A DNA stretch of 64,000 nucleotides from JAAYCI01 sp964550985 (GCA_964550985.1 CAZKBM010000007.1:1-64000), one strand, 5' to 3'. Counted from the first letter of the stretch, positions 43,743-53,572 are shown. Numbers and translations are program-made. The notes: generated from the letters alone by a model not told the origin.

Positions 43743-43843
43743 AGTTTCTCAAAAGGTTGCGCAGCAAGCTTTTGCTAGAAACTGTTATGCAGCGCCTGAT
43801 TTTTCCCGTATTTATGCGCTACGGCTTGTTAATTTGCTGTAAA
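43743..43843. repeat. Dispersed intergenic repeat, short copy
   Basis: Counterpart of 14217-14375, without the extra internal hairpin module. AGTTTCT and AGAAACT bracket a hairpin (AAAAGgTTGC/GCAAgCTTTT); the tail has GCAGCGC and GCGCTAC in opposing orientation. Its end (TGTTAATTTGCTGTAA) resembles the terminal repeat of the element at 60766. It splits the catabolic block between 43707 and 43896. Confidence 0.75.
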
Positions 43844-43895
43844 ACACGCAACCAGGTTAAAACCACAAAAATTGTGTTGAAGAGAGGATAGAACT

Positions 43896-44567
43896 ATGCC
43901 GGAGTGGAAAAACGATAAAGAACTGTTTGCCATTATTCAAAACGAACTATATTCGGGTGCTATTTTGGACACCATTGATGGAATGGGTTATATGGACCAA
44001 TACCTGCCCCGGGAGATACAGTCCATGGTGCCGAACGACACCCGGGTGATGGTGGGCCGGGCTTTCCCCACGGTGATATGTGATGTATATGGCAGGCAGG
44101 AGGAAGCCCTTGGAAAATTATACGATGCGGTGGACAATATAGGTGAGGGCCAGGTATATATGGTTACCGGCGGCAACTGGCGCGCATCCTATTTTGGCGA
44201 GATCATGACGGCCTCGGTAAAGCGCAAGGGGGCGGTGGGTGCCGTTATCAACGGTTATCACCGAGATTCCGCCCTGGTGCTAAAGCAAGATTTTCCCGTC
44301 TACTCCCGCGGGCGGGATGCACGCGGTTCCTCCTTCCGCAACAAGGTGCTGGAGTATGGGGTTCCCATTGAAATTGACGATGTGTGGATAGAGCCGGGAG
44401 ATTTGATTTTTGCCGATATCGACGGAGTTTTGGTTATTCCCCAAAAAATTGAGGTGGAGGCCATTGAGGCCACCCTGCACAAAATACGCACCGAAAAGGA
44501 CACCCGCAGTGCCATTGATGAGGGGATGAGCGCAGTGGATGCCTACAAAAAATACGGCGCGTTTTAG
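43896..44567 (+). CDS. RraA family protein (HMG/oxaloacetate aldolase-like)
   Basis: A 223-residue RraA/MenG-fold protein. Signature stretches are GGNWRASYFGEIMTASV and GAVGAVINGYHRDS near residues 88-125, containing the Arg-Asp pair used in metal-dependent aldol cleavage and decarboxylation. Relatives are HMG/CHA aldolases or oxaloacetate decarboxylases. It ends 3 nt before the second XDH large subunit, so it is tightly linked to that set. GAGAGGA precedes the ATG. Confidence 0.88.
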   Translation: MPEWKNDKELFAIIQNELYSGAILDTIDGMGYMDQYLPREIQSMVPNDTRVMVGRAFPTVICDVYGRQEEALGKLYDAVDNIGEGQVYMVTGGNWRASYFGEIMTASVKRKGAVGAVINGYHRDSALVLKQDFPVYSRGRDARGSSFRNKVLEYGVPIEIDDVWIEPGDLIFADIDGVLVIPQKIEVEAIEATLHKIRTEKDTRSAIDEGMSAVDAYKKYGAF

Positions 44568-44570
44568 CCT

Positions 44571-46892
44571 ATGGAAACAACACTGAACAGCGTGGGAACC
44601 TCCCTTACAAGAATTGACGCCATGGCCAAGGCCACAGGAAGAGCGCAGTATGGCGCTGATTTGCGTTTTGAAGGTATGGTGTATGCAAAAGGGGTGTACG
44701 CGGGCCATCCACACGCAAAGCTTGTAAATTTGGATATTGAACAGGCCCGGAATACACCGGGTGTTTTGGATGTGATTACGGCGGCAGACATACCCGGCGC
44801 ACAGCAAATTGGCGAAGTTGTGGTGGACCAGTACGTACTTGTAAACGACAAAACACGTTTTTGGGGGGATGTGGTGGCGGTGGTAGCCGCCGAGAGCCCA
44901 AAAGCGGCTGCGACCGCTGCAGCCCTTGTAAAAGCCGAATATGAAGAACTGCCCGTTTACGCACAGCCCGAAAAAGCCTATGCCGGCGATGTTGCCGTGG
45001 GAGAAGCTTACCCGGATAATCGCTGCGTGCTGTGCCACACCCGCAAGGGTGATGCGCAGTCCGGACTTTTAGGCGCAAAGGCCTTGGTGCATAGCCACTA
45101 CGAAACCCAGCACGTGGAACATGCCTACATTGAAACCGAAGTGATTGTGGCTGTGCCCAGCCGAATGCGCAGGGAACTTACCATTCACGGCTCCATTCAA
45201 AACCCCTATATGGTGCGGCTTTCTGTGGCGCGTACCTTGGCTTTACCGGTTGCCTGTGTAAACGTGCAGCCTAGTGTTTTGGGGGGCTCGTTTGGGGGCA
45301 AGCTGGAAAGTGTGGAGCCCCTGGCTGTACGCGCGGGGCTTTTGGCACTGCGCCTCGGTAGGCCGGTGCAGTACCAGTTAAGCCGCGAAGAATCCATTAG
45401 AGAGAGCATGAAACGCCACCCCATTGCCTTTGATATCAAACTGGGGGCGGATGAAAAGGGCAAAATTCAGGCCCTGTGGGCGCGGGCAACCGGTAACGGA
45501 GGCCCTTACGTGAATATGACTCCCGGCGTGATGTGGAAGACCGTAACTTTGGGCCCCGGCCCCTACCGCATACCGAACCTGGATTATGAGAGTAGCGGCG
45601 CCGTTACCAACAGTTCTATCTGTGGTTCCATGCGGGGCTTTGGTACCCCGCAGGCCATTTTGGCCACCGAAAATGCCATGAATGAACTGGCCCAAAAACT
45701 GCAAATTTCCCCACTGGAACTGCGCCGCCGCAACCTTTTAGCAGATGGCGACGAAGCGCCCAATGGCCAAAAATTGGATTTTCACACCGTCAGTATCCGC
45801 TCGGTGATGGAAAAGGCCGCGGCCGAACTGGATTTTGAGCGGAAATTTGCGCGGTATTCTGCCCAGCCCAAAAATCTTATGAAACGCAGGGGTGTGGGCA
45901 TTGCCTGTAGTATGCGGGGGTGCTCTATCGGGGCGGAGGCCGCCCCCGACATAGGCAGGGTGTACATAGAGGTAGAGCAAGATGGCAGTGTGCAGCTAAA
46001 CTGCGGTTTTACCGAACAAGGCCAGGGCCTGCGCACCTGTATGACACAGATAACCGCCGACCTTTTGGGCGTACCCGTGGCCTTGGTTAGCATCAGTGAA
46101 ACCAACACTGATAAATGTCCCCTCAGCGGGGCGGCCATCGCCTCACGCGGCACCTTTATTGGAAGTGCGGCCATAGCAGATGCGGCCGAAAGCATACACA
46201 AAATACTGAGGCAGGGCCTCGAAAAGCAGTACAATAGGCCGCTTGCGGAACTGCGTTTTGAGCAGGGGCGCGTGCTGTATGCTGGTGGGGAGAACTCTTT
46301 CCAAGAAGCCGTGCATATCTGCTACCAAAATGGGCTTACCCCGGCCGCCAACGGCACGTATATGGTGCCGCCGCTTTTTTGGGACGAAGCGGCAGGCCAG
46401 GGAGAGGCCTACTATTCCTACACCTACTCTTGCCACATGGCCGAGGTGGAGGTGGATGCCGAGACTGGGTTTGTGCAACTTGTTAAAATGGTGGGCAGCC
46501 ACGATATGGGCCGCGCTGTAAACCCGCAGTGTGTAGTGGGGCAAATTTATGGCGGCGCGGTGATGGGGGCCGGTATGGCCATGATGGAGGATTTGGCCCT
46601 GGACCCTGAAACCGCGTGGATTGGCCACCAAAATTTTGAAGAGTATCTTATTCCAACGGCATTGGATGTGGGGGATGTCGTGCCAATTTTAGACGAACAC
46701 CCCGACCCACGAATGGCTGTGGGCGCCCGCTCTATTGGCGAGCCCTCTACCGAACCCGGCGCGGCTGCCGTGCTGGGGGCCATCAATATGGCCATTGGCA
46801 AAGCGGGCTGCATCCGGTGCTTGCCGGCTAACCTTGACAAAGTATTCTTCGCCTGCCGGGCGATACGGGAGGAAGCGGAACGTGGAACATAA
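44571..46892 (+). CDS. Molybdenum hydroxylase large subunit (XDH family), second set
   Basis: A 773-residue molybdopterin subunit paralogous to 30853. It carries SFGGKLES near residue 241, SMRGFG with Arg 355, TEQGQGLR, and the catalytic Glu in GARSIGEPS near residue 725. The position aligned with bovine XDH Glu 802 is Leu. With the two following genes it makes a complete Mo/FAD/2Fe-2S enzyme. It starts 3 nt after the RraA gene and overlaps the FAD-subunit gene by 11 nt. Confidence 0.93.
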   Translation: METTLNSVGTSLTRIDAMAKATGRAQYGADLRFEGMVYAKGVYAGHPHAKLVNLDIEQARNTPGVLDVITAADIPGAQQIGEVVVDQYVLVNDKTRFWGDVVAVVAAESPKAAATAAALVKAEYEELPVYAQPEKAYAGDVAVGEAYPDNRCVLCHTRKGDAQSGLLGAKALVHSHYETQHVEHAYIETEVIVAVPSRMRRELTIHGSIQNPYMVRLSVARTLALPVACVNVQPSVLGGSFGGKLESVEPLAVRAGLLALRLGRPVQYQLSREESIRESMKRHPIAFDIKLGADEKGKIQALWARATGNGGPYVNMTPGVMWKTVTLGPGPYRIPNLDYESSGAVTNSSICGSMRGFGTPQAILATENAMNELAQKLQISPLELRRRNLLADGDEAPNGQKLDFHTVSIRSVMEKAAAELDFERKFARYSAQPKNLMKRRGVGIACSMRGCSIGAEAAPDIGRVYIEVEQDGSVQLNCGFTEQGQGLRTCMTQITADLLGVPVALVSISETNTDKCPLSGAAIASRGTFIGSAAIADAAESIHKILRQGLEKQYNRPLAELRFEQGRVLYAGGENSFQEAVHICYQNGLTPAANGTYMVPPLFWDEAAGQGEAYYSYTYSCHMAEVEVDAETGFVQLVKMVGSHDMGRAVNPQCVVGQIYGGAVMGAGMAMMEDLALDPETAWIGHQNFEEYLIPTALDVGDVVPILDEHPDPRMAVGARSIGEPSTEPGAAAVLGAINMAIGKAGCIRCLPANLDKVFFACRAIREEAERGT

Positions 46893-47751
46893 AACCTATC
46901 TAAAACCCGCCAACCTTACACAGGCGGCAGAAATGCTAGGGAATACCCAGGGCCGGGCCTTGTTGTTTGCGGGCGGCACCGATATTTTGGTTTACGCCCG
47001 TAAGGATGAACGCTATAGGGAATGTACCATAGTGGACATTTATGGGCTGCCAGAACTGGCGGCCATTGAAGAGGTGGGAGACTGGCTTGCCGTTGGGGCC
47101 GGGGCCACCCACACCGCGGTGCATCAAAATGCTTTGGTACAGCAGTATGCCCCCATTTTGGCACAGGCCTGCGGCACGGTGGGTTCGCTGCAAATTCGCA
47201 ACCATGCCACCCTCGGGGGGAATATTGCAAACGCCTCCCCGGCGGCCGATACGTTTTCGGCCCTGGCTGTGCTGGAAGCCGAGGTGGAGGTGAACCGCTT
47301 GGGTACCCTGCGCCGCCAACCACTTACAGAGGTGGTGACGGGCCCTTACAAAACAAGCCTTACGGATAGAGACATTATTACCAAAATATTTGTAAAAAAA
47401 TTACCCCAGGGCAGCCGTGCCAACTACGAAAAGTTGGGCCGCCGCAAGGCGCTTGCCATCTCTCGCCTCACGGTGGCCGGGGGGGTGCGCCAAAGCGGCA
47501 ATGGCGAGGTGGATTTTTTCCGTTTGGCCCTGGGCGCGGTATTTCCCTCGCCCCTGGTTTTTCCAGAAATTCATGCCATGTTGCTTGGCAGAGTTCCACA
47601 AAAAGAGGATGTGGAGGCCGTAGCAAAGGCGCTTGCCGATAAAATTCCTGAAATTGCGGGGCTGCGCGCTTCCACCAGTTATAAACAGCCCGTTGCCTTT
47701 TGCCTTTGTAGGCGTTTGCTTTTTGGGCTGCTGTGGGGGGAAGAACCATGA
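46882..47751 (+). CDS. Molybdenum hydroxylase FAD subunit, second set
   Basis: A 289-residue FAD-binding subunit of the XDH/CoxM family. FAD motifs are LLFAGGTDIL near residue 29 and RNHATLGGNIANASPAADT near residue 107. The start is GTG at 46882 behind GGAGGAAG; upstream in-frame ATG codons lie inside the large-subunit gene. It overlaps both neighbours (11 nt and 4 nt), implying co-translation of the complex. The only FAD subunit seen for two hydroxylases. Confidence 0.94.
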   Translation: MEHKTYLKPANLTQAAEMLGNTQGRALLFAGGTDILVYARKDERYRECTIVDIYGLPELAAIEEVGDWLAVGAGATHTAVHQNALVQQYAPILAQACGTVGSLQIRNHATLGGNIANASPAADTFSALAVLEAEVEVNRLGTLRRQPLTEVVTGPYKTSLTDRDIITKIFVKKLPQGSRANYEKLGRRKALAISRLTVAGGVRQSGNGEVDFFRLALGAVFPSPLVFPEIHAMLLGRVPQKEDVEAVAKALADKIPEIAGLRASTSYKQPVAFCLCRRLLFGLLWGEEP

Positions 47752-48263
47752 GGGGGGAAAACCTGCACTTTACCCTGAACGGAAAAGCAGTTCGTGTATG
47801 GGCGACGCCTGAAATGCGGGGCCTGGATGTGCTGCGGGATGCCTTAAACCTGACCGGAACAAAAGAGGGCTGCGGCGTGGGGGAGTGTGGCGCCTGTACC
47901 ATAGTTGTGGATGGCCAGGCGGTAACTGCTTGCCTGTTACTGGCCAGCCAGATGGAGGGCAGGGAGATTTTAACGGTTGAAGGGCTGAGCCAACTGGAGA
48001 TTGGGCGGATATTGCAAAGCTGTTTTGTGGAAGGCGGCGCCATTCAATGTGGGTTTTGTACCCCCGGTATGCTTATGAGCGCGTACGCCCTGCTGGCCCA
48101 AAATCCAAACCCCACAAAGTGCGAAATTCAAACGGCCATTGCGGGAAACCTGTGCAGGTGTACCGGATATCTGCCTATTGTGCACGCCGTGCAAAAGGCG
48201 GCCGTCCAAATGCAGCAAAGGTGTTGCGGCCCTTCAAATATTTGCGGGGTGAGCATGGAATAG
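47748..48263 (+). CDS. Molybdenum hydroxylase 2Fe-2S subunit, second set
   Basis: A 171-residue iron-sulfur subunit. Cluster ligands are in GCGVGECGACT and the later QCGFCTPGM and LCRCTGYLPI. It ends with an unusual cysteine-bearing tail (MQQRCCGPSNICGVS). The ATG at 47748 follows GGGGGGAAG and overlaps the FAD gene stop as ATGA. Confidence 0.94.
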   Translation: MRGENLHFTLNGKAVRVWATPEMRGLDVLRDALNLTGTKEGCGVGECGACTIVVDGQAVTACLLLASQMEGREILTVEGLSQLEIGRILQSCFVEGGAIQCGFCTPGMLMSAYALLAQNPNPTKCEIQTAIAGNLCRCTGYLPIVHAVQKAAVQMQQRCCGPSNICGVSME

Positions 48264-48349
48264 TATCATCTGCGCCTGCGTTTGTGCGCGGCAGTAAATG
48301 AGTTTGCTGAAGCACCAAAGGGCCAATGGCCTGGAAAGAGGAGAGTAGT

Positions 48350-49534
48350 ATGGATAAGTGCTTGGAAGTGGAATTTGCGGGTGTGCGTTTCCCAAATCCC
48401 TTTACCCTGGCCGCCTCCCCCCCCTCAGACAGCCGAGAGCGTATTGAGCGGGCCTTTGCGGCAGGCTGGGGTGGCGCGGTGTTTAAAACCACATCGGTTG
48501 AAGAGGAAACGGTAAACCTTGCCTACCCCATGATGGGGGGAATACGCTATGGGGAAAAACCCCATGCGGGCTTTTTTAATATTGACCTGATTTCAGAGCG
48601 GCATATTACAGAAATTTGTGAAGATATCCGGTATTTAAAAGATAAATTCCCCGATAGAGTTCTCATGGGCAGCATTATGGCCGGCAGTAAGGCCGATTGG
48701 ACCGAACTTGTGCAGCGCCTGGAAGAGGCAGGGGTGGATCTGATAGAAAGCAGCCAATCCTGCCCGCAAGGAGAGGACGGCGCGGGCACCATTCCAGCAG
48801 CCGACCCGGACCTTACCCGTATGGTAACCCGCTGGATTAAAGAGGCTACCCGGAAAGACACACCGGTGATTGTGAAAATGACCCCCAATGTTACCGATAT
48901 AGCGGCCATTGCCAGGGCGGCTGCCGAAGGCGGTGCAGACGCCATTTGTGCTATTGACACCGTGATGGGGTTTTCCGGCATCAATTTGGATACCCTTACC
49001 CCTAAAATGGATGTGCGGGGTAAATCGGCGTTTGGAGGTCTTTCGGGCCCCATGGTAAAGCCTATAGGGCTGGCCTGTGTGGCGCAAATTGCCCAGGCGG
49101 TTCAGCTGCCTATTTCGGGCGTGGGCGGTATTAGCGATTGGCGGGATGCCGCCGAGTATTTTTGCCTTGGGGCCAAAACCGTGCAGCTTTGCACCTCGGT
49201 TATGCGCTACGGCATTGAGATGATAGATGACCTCTGTGCAGGGCTTAGGCATTATTTGCAGGCAAAAGGAATGAGCAGCGTAAACCAGCTTGTGGGCTGC
49301 TGCATCCCCCTGCTGGTGGAAAACGACGCGCTGGATAGAAGCCAGCAGGTGAAAAGCCATGTTGACCCCGACAGCTGCCTTGGCTGCAAAGCCTGCTACA
49401 TTGCCTGCCGTGACGGCGGCTACAACGCCATTTCTACTGGGGAAAACGACGTAGGCATTGAGGAAGAAAAGTGCCGCGGTTGTGGGGTTTGCCAGTCGGT
49501 ATGCCCGGTGCAGGGTTGTATTGAGATACGCTAA
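48350..49534 (+). CDS. preA: PreA-like dihydropyrimidine dehydrogenase subunit
   Basis: A 394-residue protein: a dihydroorotate dehydrogenase-like FMN barrel (about 1-315) and two 4Fe-4S ferredoxin motifs near the C-terminus (CLGCKACYIAC and CRGCGVCQSVC). Other marks are SSQSCPQGEDG and VIVKMTPNVTDI. In E. coli PreA with PreT reduces uracil and thymine with NADH. Here it may reduce a ring after hydroxylation and deamination (inference). The ATG at 48350 follows AAAGAGGAGAG. The preT-like gene follows 22 nt later. Confidence 0.92.
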   Translation: MDKCLEVEFAGVRFPNPFTLAASPPSDSRERIERAFAAGWGGAVFKTTSVEEETVNLAYPMMGGIRYGEKPHAGFFNIDLISERHITEICEDIRYLKDKFPDRVLMGSIMAGSKADWTELVQRLEEAGVDLIESSQSCPQGEDGAGTIPAADPDLTRMVTRWIKEATRKDTPVIVKMTPNVTDIAAIARAAAEGGADAICAIDTVMGFSGINLDTLTPKMDVRGKSAFGGLSGPMVKPIGLACVAQIAQAVQLPISGVGGISDWRDAAEYFCLGAKTVQLCTSVMRYGIEMIDDLCAGLRHYLQAKGMSSVNQLVGCCIPLLVENDALDRSQQVKSHVDPDSCLGCKACYIACRDGGYNAISTGENDVGIEEEKCRGCGVCQSVCPVQGCIEIR

Positions 49535-49556
49535 CCTTGGAAGGAGGACGGTTCAT

Positions 49557-50807
49557 ATGACACACGAGGGCAATGCCCCTTTTACAAAACAGCAAGCACA
49601 GACGGAGGCAAACCGCTGCCTACATTGCTTTGAGGCAAATTGCAAAAAAAGCTGCCCCGCAAATATAGATGTAGCCAAGTTTGTGCGGCGGATAGCAACC
49701 GAAGACTATACCGGTGCGGCTGAAACCATTTTGGCCGAAAACCCCCTGGGCGGCATCTGTGCTATGGTTTGCCCAAGCGAGCAGCTCTGCCAAAAAAATT
49801 GTGCAAGCAAGTTGCTGGGCAAAGAAATTCAAATTGCAAAACTACAAAACTTTGCACTGCGCAAGGTGCGGCCCAGCCCTGCCTTGCCGCCCGCCAGCGG
49901 TAAAACGGTTGCCGTGGTGGGCGGGGGGCCTTCGGGCCTTACAGCGGCAGTTTGCCTGGCGCAGCGGGGCCATAAGGTCACCCTCTTTGAACAAGAGGAA
50001 TCTTTGGGCGGGGTGCCCTCTATGCAAATACCCGCCTACCGTCTGCCCGGTATTGAATTGCAGCAGGATTTGGAGGGCGTTACGGCCCTTGGGGTGGAGA
50101 TGAAACTAAAGGCCCATATCGACGAAGCTGCTGCCGCAGGGATATTAAACCAGTATGATGCAGTGTATTTGGCTGTGGGCCTCACAGAAAAAATAACCTC
50201 ACAGGTTATGGAAGGGCCCTGCCGGATGTATGCCGAGGATTTTTTGCGGCTTTCCAAGCTGGGTAAAATAACGGCGGCAGAACTTGGGGAAGATGTGGTA
50301 GTGATGGGGGGCGGCAACACGGCCATGGACGCCGCCTCGGTGGCAAAAATGCTGGGGGTGCCGCGCGTTCGGGTGGTGTACCGGCGTACGGCAGAAGAAA
50401 TGCCTGCCTGGAAGCGGGAGTATTTACAGGCGGTTTCACTGGGGGTGGAGTTTTGCTGGCGCACATTGATGATAAGCGCCAAAGAGGAAAATGGCCGCTT
50501 GATTGGCCTGAGCTGCGCCCCGGCAAGGCCCCAAGGCAAGGATGCGAAGGGCCGCGACAAGATGGAAGCGGATACTGCCCAGCTGGTTGAAATGAAGGCG
50601 AGTTTTTTGCTTTCAGCCTTTGGTAGCAGGGGCGGAGAGGCCCTGGCCAAAGCCTTTGGCTTACTGGCGGATGGTGCTGGGCCTGCAAATGCCAATGTTG
50701 GCAAGGTTTTTGCAGGGGGAGATTTTATAAACGGCGGAGACACGGTGGTGCAGGCCGTGGCGGACGGCAAACGTGCGGCCGAGAAGATACACGCATACAT
50801 CGTGTAG
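49557..50807 (+). CDS. preT: PreT-like FAD/NAD(P) oxidoreductase subunit
   Basis: A 416-residue GltD-type flavoprotein. N-terminal cysteines (CLHCFEANCKKSC and CAMVCPSEQLCQKNC) bind iron-sulfur clusters. The FAD motif is VAVVGGGPSGLTAA near residue 117, the NAD motif VVVMGGGNTAMDAA near residue 245, and the closing FAD motif GKVFAGGDFINGG. It supplies NAD(P)H electrons to PreA. The ATG at 49557 follows GGAAGGAGGACGG; the frame from 49458 overlaps preA and is not used. Confidence 0.92.
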   Translation: MTHEGNAPFTKQQAQTEANRCLHCFEANCKKSCPANIDVAKFVRRIATEDYTGAAETILAENPLGGICAMVCPSEQLCQKNCASKLLGKEIQIAKLQNFALRKVRPSPALPPASGKTVAVVGGGPSGLTAAVCLAQRGHKVTLFEQEESLGGVPSMQIPAYRLPGIELQQDLEGVTALGVEMKLKAHIDEAAAAGILNQYDAVYLAVGLTEKITSQVMEGPCRMYAEDFLRLSKLGKITAAELGEDVVVMGGGNTAMDAASVAKMLGVPRVRVVYRRTAEEMPAWKREYLQAVSLGVEFCWRTLMISAKEENGRLIGLSCAPARPQGKDAKGRDKMEADTAQLVEMKASFLLSAFGSRGGEALAKAFGLLADGAGPANANVGKVFAGGDFINGGDTVVQAVADGKRAAEKIHAYIV

Positions 50808-50861
50808 TGCTGGCCGGCGTTCCAGCGGTACATTTTACGGCTGTGTTACCCGCAGGGGGAG

Positions 50862-52256
50862 GTGGCCCTTTTGGCCGATTTACTAATAAAAAACGCGCAT
50901 ATTTATAGCCCAGAGGATTTGGGGATAAGTGACATCGCTATAGAAAATGGAAAAATTACGCAGATGGGCCCCGGGCTTACCGCAGACGCTGCAGAGGTGC
51001 TGGACGCCGCTGGCCTTGTGGCACTGCCGGGCATTGTGGAGACGCACGCCCACATGTTGCTGCCCTTTGCGGGCACCCAAACCATGAACGATTTTTATGA
51101 CGGCACATACAGTGGGGCTTTTGGCGGTGTAACCACACTGGTAGATTTTGCAGACCAGCAAAAAGGCGGCAGTGCTTTGCAAGCACTGGCAAGCCGCCTG
51201 GCGCTTGCAAAGCAAAGCGCAGTGGATTACGCGCTGCACATCACCCTAACAGATATCAATGAAGAAACGCTGAAAGCCATACCACTTTTCATAAAGAAAG
51301 GCTGTGTGTCGTTTAAATTCTACACCACCTACAGCGAAGGCGGCCTCTATGTTCCGCCGGAAGATATGGAAAAAGCCTTTTGGATTATTGCAGAAAGTGG
51401 AGGCCTTGCCACAGTACATGCCGAGCGGGAACGCACAATCTTGGAGGCGACAGAGAAGCTGCGTCGCGCAGGGAATACGGCCATGGAATATTTCCCGCAG
51501 AGTAAACCCGATGACAGCGAAGCTGAAGCGGTAGAGCAGGTGGTACAACTCTCTCAAAAAACCGGTTGCCCGGCGCTTATACGTCACCTCTCCAGCGCCA
51601 AGGGGGTAAAATTGGTTTTAGAGGCCCAAAAAGCAGGGCTTTCGGTCTATGGGGAAACTTGCCCCCATTACTTATACTTTACAAGGGAAGTGTACAGCCG
51701 CCCAAACGCCGCAGATTTTATTGTACACCCCCCCATACGTGGCGAAAAGGACCGAGAGGCTTTGTGGGGCGCCCTGCAAACGGACGCGGTGTTTACCATA
51801 GGCACCGATGACTGTGCCTTTTATAAAAGGCAGAAGCGGGTTTCAGATAATTTTTACGAGGTACCCGGCGGGATGCCGGGCATTGAAACCAGGCTGCCGG
51901 TACTGTATGAACTGGGGGTGGTAAAAGGTAGGATAAACCACGAGCGCTTTGCCCGCCTTACCGCAAGTTACCCCGCGCAAATCTATGGTTTATACCCGCA
52001 AAAGGGGACGCTACAAATTGGCAGTGACGCGGATATTTTACTGCTAAACCCACATGCACCCGGCCGGATTACCGCCGCAGAACTGCACGAAAAAAGTGAT
52101 TACACCCCTTTTGAAGGGTTTGAAACCTCGGCGGAGACGGCCTACGTGTTCCGGGGGGGCAGCTGCCTAGTGAACCATAAAACCTTTTTGGGAGAGCGCG
52201 GGCAGGGGCGTTTCATATCACGAGGCGAGCCACCTAAGCTGGAGGAGATTGTATGA
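50862..52256 (+). CDS. Dihydropyrimidinase/hydantoinase-like amidohydrolase
   Basis: A 464-residue cyclic amidohydrolase. Binuclear ligands are His 62 and 64 (ETHAHM), carboxylated Lys 152 (SFKFYTTY), His in TVHAER and ETCPHYLYF, and Asp in GTDDCAF. Family members open dihydropyrimidine, hydantoin or allantoin rings; E. coli HyuA in the purine cluster is a close functional analogue. The GTG at 50862 is very near AGGGGGAG, so the in-frame TTG at 50871 may be the real start. Its stop overlaps the ssnA-like start by 4 nt. Confidence 0.9.
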   Translation: MALLADLLIKNAHIYSPEDLGISDIAIENGKITQMGPGLTADAAEVLDAAGLVALPGIVETHAHMLLPFAGTQTMNDFYDGTYSGAFGGVTTLVDFADQQKGGSALQALASRLALAKQSAVDYALHITLTDINEETLKAIPLFIKKGCVSFKFYTTYSEGGLYVPPEDMEKAFWIIAESGGLATVHAERERTILEATEKLRRAGNTAMEYFPQSKPDDSEAEAVEQVVQLSQKTGCPALIRHLSSAKGVKLVLEAQKAGLSVYGETCPHYLYFTREVYSRPNAADFIVHPPIRGEKDREALWGALQTDAVFTIGTDDCAFYKRQKRVSDNFYEVPGGMPGIETRLPVLYELGVVKGRINHERFARLTASYPAQIYGLYPQKGTLQIGSDADILLLNPHAPGRITAAELHEKSDYTPFEGFETSAETAYVFRGGSCLVNHKTFLGERGQGRFISRGEPPKLEEIV

Positions 52257-53572
52257 GCAAAAGAAGATACACCAATGCCACCATTGTAACCATGAATCCC
52301 GATAAGCCCTACTTGGAAAACGCATCTCTGGTAACAGAGGATGGCAGTATTCAAGCGCTGGGTGTGGAAGCGGGAGACGATGCGCATATAACCGAAACGG
52401 TAGATTTAGATGGCATGTTTGTAATGCCGGGTTTTATTAGTGCCCACTGCCATTTTTACGGGCAATTTGTGCGGGGGATGACTTTGCCGGAACCCATTGA
52501 AAATTGGCAGCAGGTGCTTAGCCGCATGTGGTGGAAGGTAGATAGGAAACTAAACCCAAAGCAGGTGTATTACAGCACTTTGCTGGGGCTAATAGAGGGG
52601 CTGAAAAGCGGAACCACCACCTATTTTGACCACCATGTAAGTGCCGCCTGTATTGAGGGAAGCCTGGACATTGTGGCAAGGGCGGTTAAGGAGGCGGGGG
52701 CCCGGGCCTGCCTGTGTTATGAAGTGAGCGACCGTTATGGCCGAGAAGGCGCGCAACAGGGTCTTTTGGAGAACCGGCGCTTTACGCAAAAAACAGCCGC
52801 CGACCCTATGCTGCGGGGGATGATGGGGATGCACGCGGGCTACACCCTGGGTGATGAAACGCTAAGGGCCTGCGTAAAAACTGCCAATGAACTGGATTGT
52901 GGCTGTCATATCCACCTGGCCGAGGCGGAGGCGGACGTGGCGCACAGTTATGAGACCTTTGATATGCACGTGGCACAGCGGATGTATGAGGCAGGGGTGC
53001 TGGGCCCCAAAAGCATTGCGGCGCACGGGGTACACCTGGGCCCCAAACACTGGCAAATGCTGAATAAAACGCAAACTACGGTGGCACATAACTGCCAAAG
53101 CAACATGAACAACGCAGTGGGCTGTAGCCCGGTGGTAAGTATGCTGCAAAATGGGGTTAAGGTGGCACTGGGGGGAGATGGCTATACCTACGATCTTTTT
53201 AAAGAACTTTCTGTAGCGGCCATTGCACAGCGGGCTTTTTTTGCAAGCACGGCACTTTTTAGCACAAATGAACTTTTGCAGATGGCTTTTTACAACACTG
53301 CAAACCTTTGCCAAAACACCTTTGGGCGGAAAATTGGGATATTAAAGCCCGGCGCGGCCGCCGATTTTATTGCGCTACGATATACCCCGCCCACCCCCTT
53401 AAATGAAAAGAATTTTTTAAGCCACTTGCTGTGCTGTGGCCCACAAAATGTGCGCCATGTTGTGGTAGAAGGCAGAGTGGTGGTGGAAAACGGCAGGTGC
53501 ACCACCCTGGACGAAGAAGCCATATTGCGAGAGTGCCGCACACAGGCCCAGGAACTGTGGGAGGCGCTGTAA
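52253..53572 (+). CDS. ssnA: SsnA-like aminohydrolase
   Basis: A 439-residue amidohydrolase of the SsnA/chlorohydrolase group. Ligands: His 65 and 67 (SAHCHFYGQF), His in CHIHLAEAEADV, His in AAHGVHL, Asp in VALGGDGYTYD. SsnA is tied to molybdenum hydroxylase gene clusters and anaerobic purine breakdown, where deamination or ring hydrolysis is proposed. The start overlaps the hydantoinase gene stop (ATGA). Confidence 0.87.
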   Translation: MSKRRYTNATIVTMNPDKPYLENASLVTEDGSIQALGVEAGDDAHITETVDLDGMFVMPGFISAHCHFYGQFVRGMTLPEPIENWQQVLSRMWWKVDRKLNPKQVYYSTLLGLIEGLKSGTTTYFDHHVSAACIEGSLDIVARAVKEAGARACLCYEVSDRYGREGAQQGLLENRRFTQKTAADPMLRGMMGMHAGYTLGDETLRACVKTANELDCGCHIHLAEAEADVAHSYETFDMHVAQRMYEAGVLGPKSIAAHGVHLGPKHWQMLNKTQTTVAHNCQSNMNNAVGCSPVVSMLQNGVKVALGGDGYTYDLFKELSVAAIAQRAFFASTALFSTNELLQMAFYNTANLCQNTFGRKIGILKPGAAADFIALRYTPPTPLNEKNFLSHLLCCGPQNVRHVVVEGRVVVENGRCTTLDEEAILRECRTQAQELWEAL

